NCBI GenBank assembly: GCA_905478335.1
Contig: CAJQIC010000030.1
Location: 1 to 64,000 of the forward strand
Reading direction: 5' to 3'
Source: an uncultured Bacteroidia bacterium
Lineage (GTDB): Bacteria; Bacteroidota; Bacteroidia; NS11-12g; UBA9320
Length of the DNA: 64,000 nucleotides
This document shows positions 62,643-64,000 of this stretch, piece after piece (positions within the stretch are counted from its first letter, which is position 1; every line of letters starts with the position of its first letter). The translations under genes were made by a program, and so were the position numbers. The notes beneath the pieces are model-generated. The model was not told the origin of the DNA. It searched no databases and was given only the letters and a program-made list of their open reading frames with translations.

Positions 62643-63572
62643 TTATTTATAAATAGCGATGCTGGGTTCTTGACCAGAAATGCGTTGCGCCCTATACATA
62701 CCTTCCGTATTAAATGGCATGGCGATATTGCCTTCTCCGTCAACGGCAATTAATCCACCGTCTCCACCGATTTCTAAAATGCGTTTGTTTATGACTTCGT
62801 TTGCCGCTTCGCTGAGCGATAAGCCTTTAAACTCCATTAATGCGCTTACCTCATACGCTACAACACCGCGGATAAAAAACTCTCCACTACCGGTACAAGA
62901 AACGGCACACGTGGTATTGTTCGCATAATTTCCTGCTCCTATCATTGGGCTGTCGCCTATTCTTCCAAAACGCTTGTTGGTCATTCCGCCAGTAGATGTA
63001 GCAGCGGCTATGTTTCCATGCGCATCTCGCGCTACCGCTCCAACTGTCCCAAATTTGTGGTCTTTCGACTTTGAATGATCCAGTTGAAATGAATCGGTAT
63101 CTTTTATCTCTTGCCATTGGTCGTACCTCAATTGGTCAAAGAAATAATCATCATCAAGGGTTGAAACACCCTGTGCTTTAGCGAATTTCAGGGCGCCTTC
63201 TCCACCTAAAAAAACGTGGTCGGAGTTGTCCTTCACCTTACGTGCCAACTGAATTGGGTTTTTAATCCCAGATATTAATCCTACCGCGCCAGCTTCTTTG
63301 TTGGACCCGTCCATTATGGAGGCGTCCATTTCATGTGTGCCTTCCGCCGTAAAAACACTGCCTTTTCCAGCATTAAACAAAGGTGAGTCTTCCAAATACG
63401 ATACTGCAGTTTCTACCGCATCAATGGCAGAACCTCCATTGCTCAATATTTCGTAACCAGCGTTAACACTTTGTTCCAAGGCAGATTTATATGCGGCCTC
63501 TTTCTCTGGAGTCATCATGCCTTTAACTAGGGTGCCTGCTCCGCCGTGAATAGCGATAGAAAATTTATTCAT
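62643..63572 (-). CDS. iaaA: Isoaspartyl peptidase / plant-type L-asparaginase
   Basis: The Ntn-hydrolase is cleaved autocatalytically before Thr176 (in FGTVGAVARD), which becomes the nucleophile. Other motifs are the N-terminal IHGGAG, GSAIDAVE, NAGKGSVFT, MDASIMDGS and GGMTNKRFGRIGDSP. It hydrolyses beta-aspartyl dipeptides such as beta-Asp-Arg, the product of CphB. The 309-residue length is normal. Its start follows the stop of the ACR3 gene by one base, so it may be translated from that transcript. Confidence 0.95.
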   Translation of the reverse strand: MNKFSIAIHGGAGTLVKGMMTPEKEAAYKSALEQSVNAGYEILSNGGSAIDAVETAVSYLEDSPLFNAGKGSVFTAEGTHEMDASIMDGSNKEAGAVGLISGIKNPIQLARKVKDNSDHVFLGGEGALKFAKAQGVSTLDDDYFFDQLRYDQWQEIKDTDSFQLDHSKSKDHKFGTVGAVARDAHGNIAAATSTGGMTNKRFGRIGDSPMIGAGNYANNTTCAVSCTGSGEFFIRGVVAYEVSALMEFKGLSLSEAANEVINKRILEIGGDGGLIAVDGEGNIAMPFNTEGMYRAQRISGQEPSIAIYK

Positions 63573-63573
63573 T

Positions 63574-64000
63574 TTACTTGTAGTATTTCTTTTTCAACCA
63601 AAGGGACAAACGTACCAATAAAATAAGTGCCGGCACCTCAACCAACGGACCAACAACGCCAGCAAAGGCCTGTTTACCATGAATTCCAAAAACGGCTATG
63701 GCCACGGCAATCGCTAACTCAAAATTGTTACCCGCCGCAGTAAACGAAACAGAGGCGTTTTGCTCATAACTTGCTCCAAGCCATTTGCTGAACATAAAAC
63801 TGACCAAAAACATCAATATAAAATATATGAGTAAGGGCATTGATATTCGAAGAACATCCATTGGTAAGTCGACGATATATTCTCCTTTTAGCGAGAACAT
63901 AACCACGATGGTAAATAGCAATGCAATCAACGTCATTGGGGATATTTTTGGAATGAACGTATTGTTATACCAGTCTAATCCCTTCTTTTTAACCAAGACT
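63574..64000 (-). CDS. ACR3-family arsenite efflux transporter, 5' end outside the window
   Basis: The frame is open to the window edge and the apparent first residue is an internal Leu, so the N-terminus is missing. The visible 141 residues include three to four hydrophobic helices and the conserved segments [49 protein letters not shown] and [22 protein letters not shown] that identify the C-terminal half of ACR3-type (BASS superfamily) arsenite carriers. It would export arsenite across the inner membrane. Confidence 0.88.
   Translation of the reverse strand, partial: VLVKKKGLDWYNNTFIPKISPMTLIALLFTIVVMFSLKGEYIVDLPMDVLRISMPLLIYFILMFLVSFMFSKWLGASYEQNASVSFTAAGNNFELAIAVAIAVFGIHGKQAFAGVVGPLVEVPALILLVRLSLWLKKKYYK

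Overview
The window is chromosomal DNA from a member of the Bacteroidota, most likely a marine-type Flavobacteriales relative. The evidence is five predicted type IX secretion (T9SS) cargo proteins with C-terminal sorting domains, promoters of the Bacteroidota TAnnTTTG type in front of many genes, a SusC-like TonB-dependent receptor, and Bacteroidota-typical families (DUF2795, DUF3109, DUF4834, DUF2723/GT117, WbqC). There is no phage, plasmid, insertion sequence, CRISPR array or integrase. The window is mostly housekeeping and cell-surface genes, densely packed, with many convergent pairs whose stop codons overlap.

Layout. 1-4.5 kb (minus): a flippase - dut - sugar nucleotidyltransferase - TPR lipoprotein operon, whose last gene carries a 1-base deletion. 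4.5-5.7 kb: a decaying strip with an orphan T9SS sorting-signal fragment and a lipocalin-like secreted gene interrupted by an amber codon. 5.7-14.1 kb: DUF4139 protein, FemAB-like acyltransferase, lipoproteins, S9 peptidase, a candidate small RNA and an SDR-DUF2867 protein. 14.3-19.1 kb: tRNA-Asp(GTC), accA, WbqC, folK, GtrA, guaB. 20.4-31.6 kb: a T9SS metalloprotease, purK-purE-DUF3109, a TonB receptor, mnmA, envelope proteins. 31.6-31.8 kb: a strong candidate for an undescribed, highly structured about 174-nt RNA. 31.8-48.4 kb: glycosyltransferase, phosphoesterase, marR-yceI, M1 peptidase, a DUF4468-like acidic secreted protein, 2OG oxygenase, the GT117/DUF2723 protein O-mannosyltransferase family member, rlmB, DUF2795, two hydrolases, carB-DUF4834. 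48.5-57.6 kb: three giant T9SS cargo proteins and a bestrophin. 57.6-64 kb: photolyase, then a complete cyanophycin storage-and-recycling module (cphA, divergent cphB, iaaA), and the 3' part of an ACR3 arsenite transporter that runs off the window.

How genes work together. Purine synthesis (purK/purE, guaB), pyrimidine synthesis (carB), dUTP sanitation (dut), fatty acid synthesis (accA) and folate (folK) are represented by single genes or pairs rather than long operons. CphA would polymerise Asp and Arg into cyanophycin, CphB would cut it to beta-Asp-Arg, and the isoaspartyl peptidase would release Asp and Arg. The large T9SS cargo proteins, the GT117 family transferase and the TonB receptor make up a cell-surface theme.

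The most notable non-coding observations are the 31599-31772 RNA, whose predicted 5' end fits a promoter exactly, a second hairpin RNA at 11719-11816, several near-leaderless genes, and three single-site lesions (two in short A runs) that either reflect gene decay, switching, or assembly errors.
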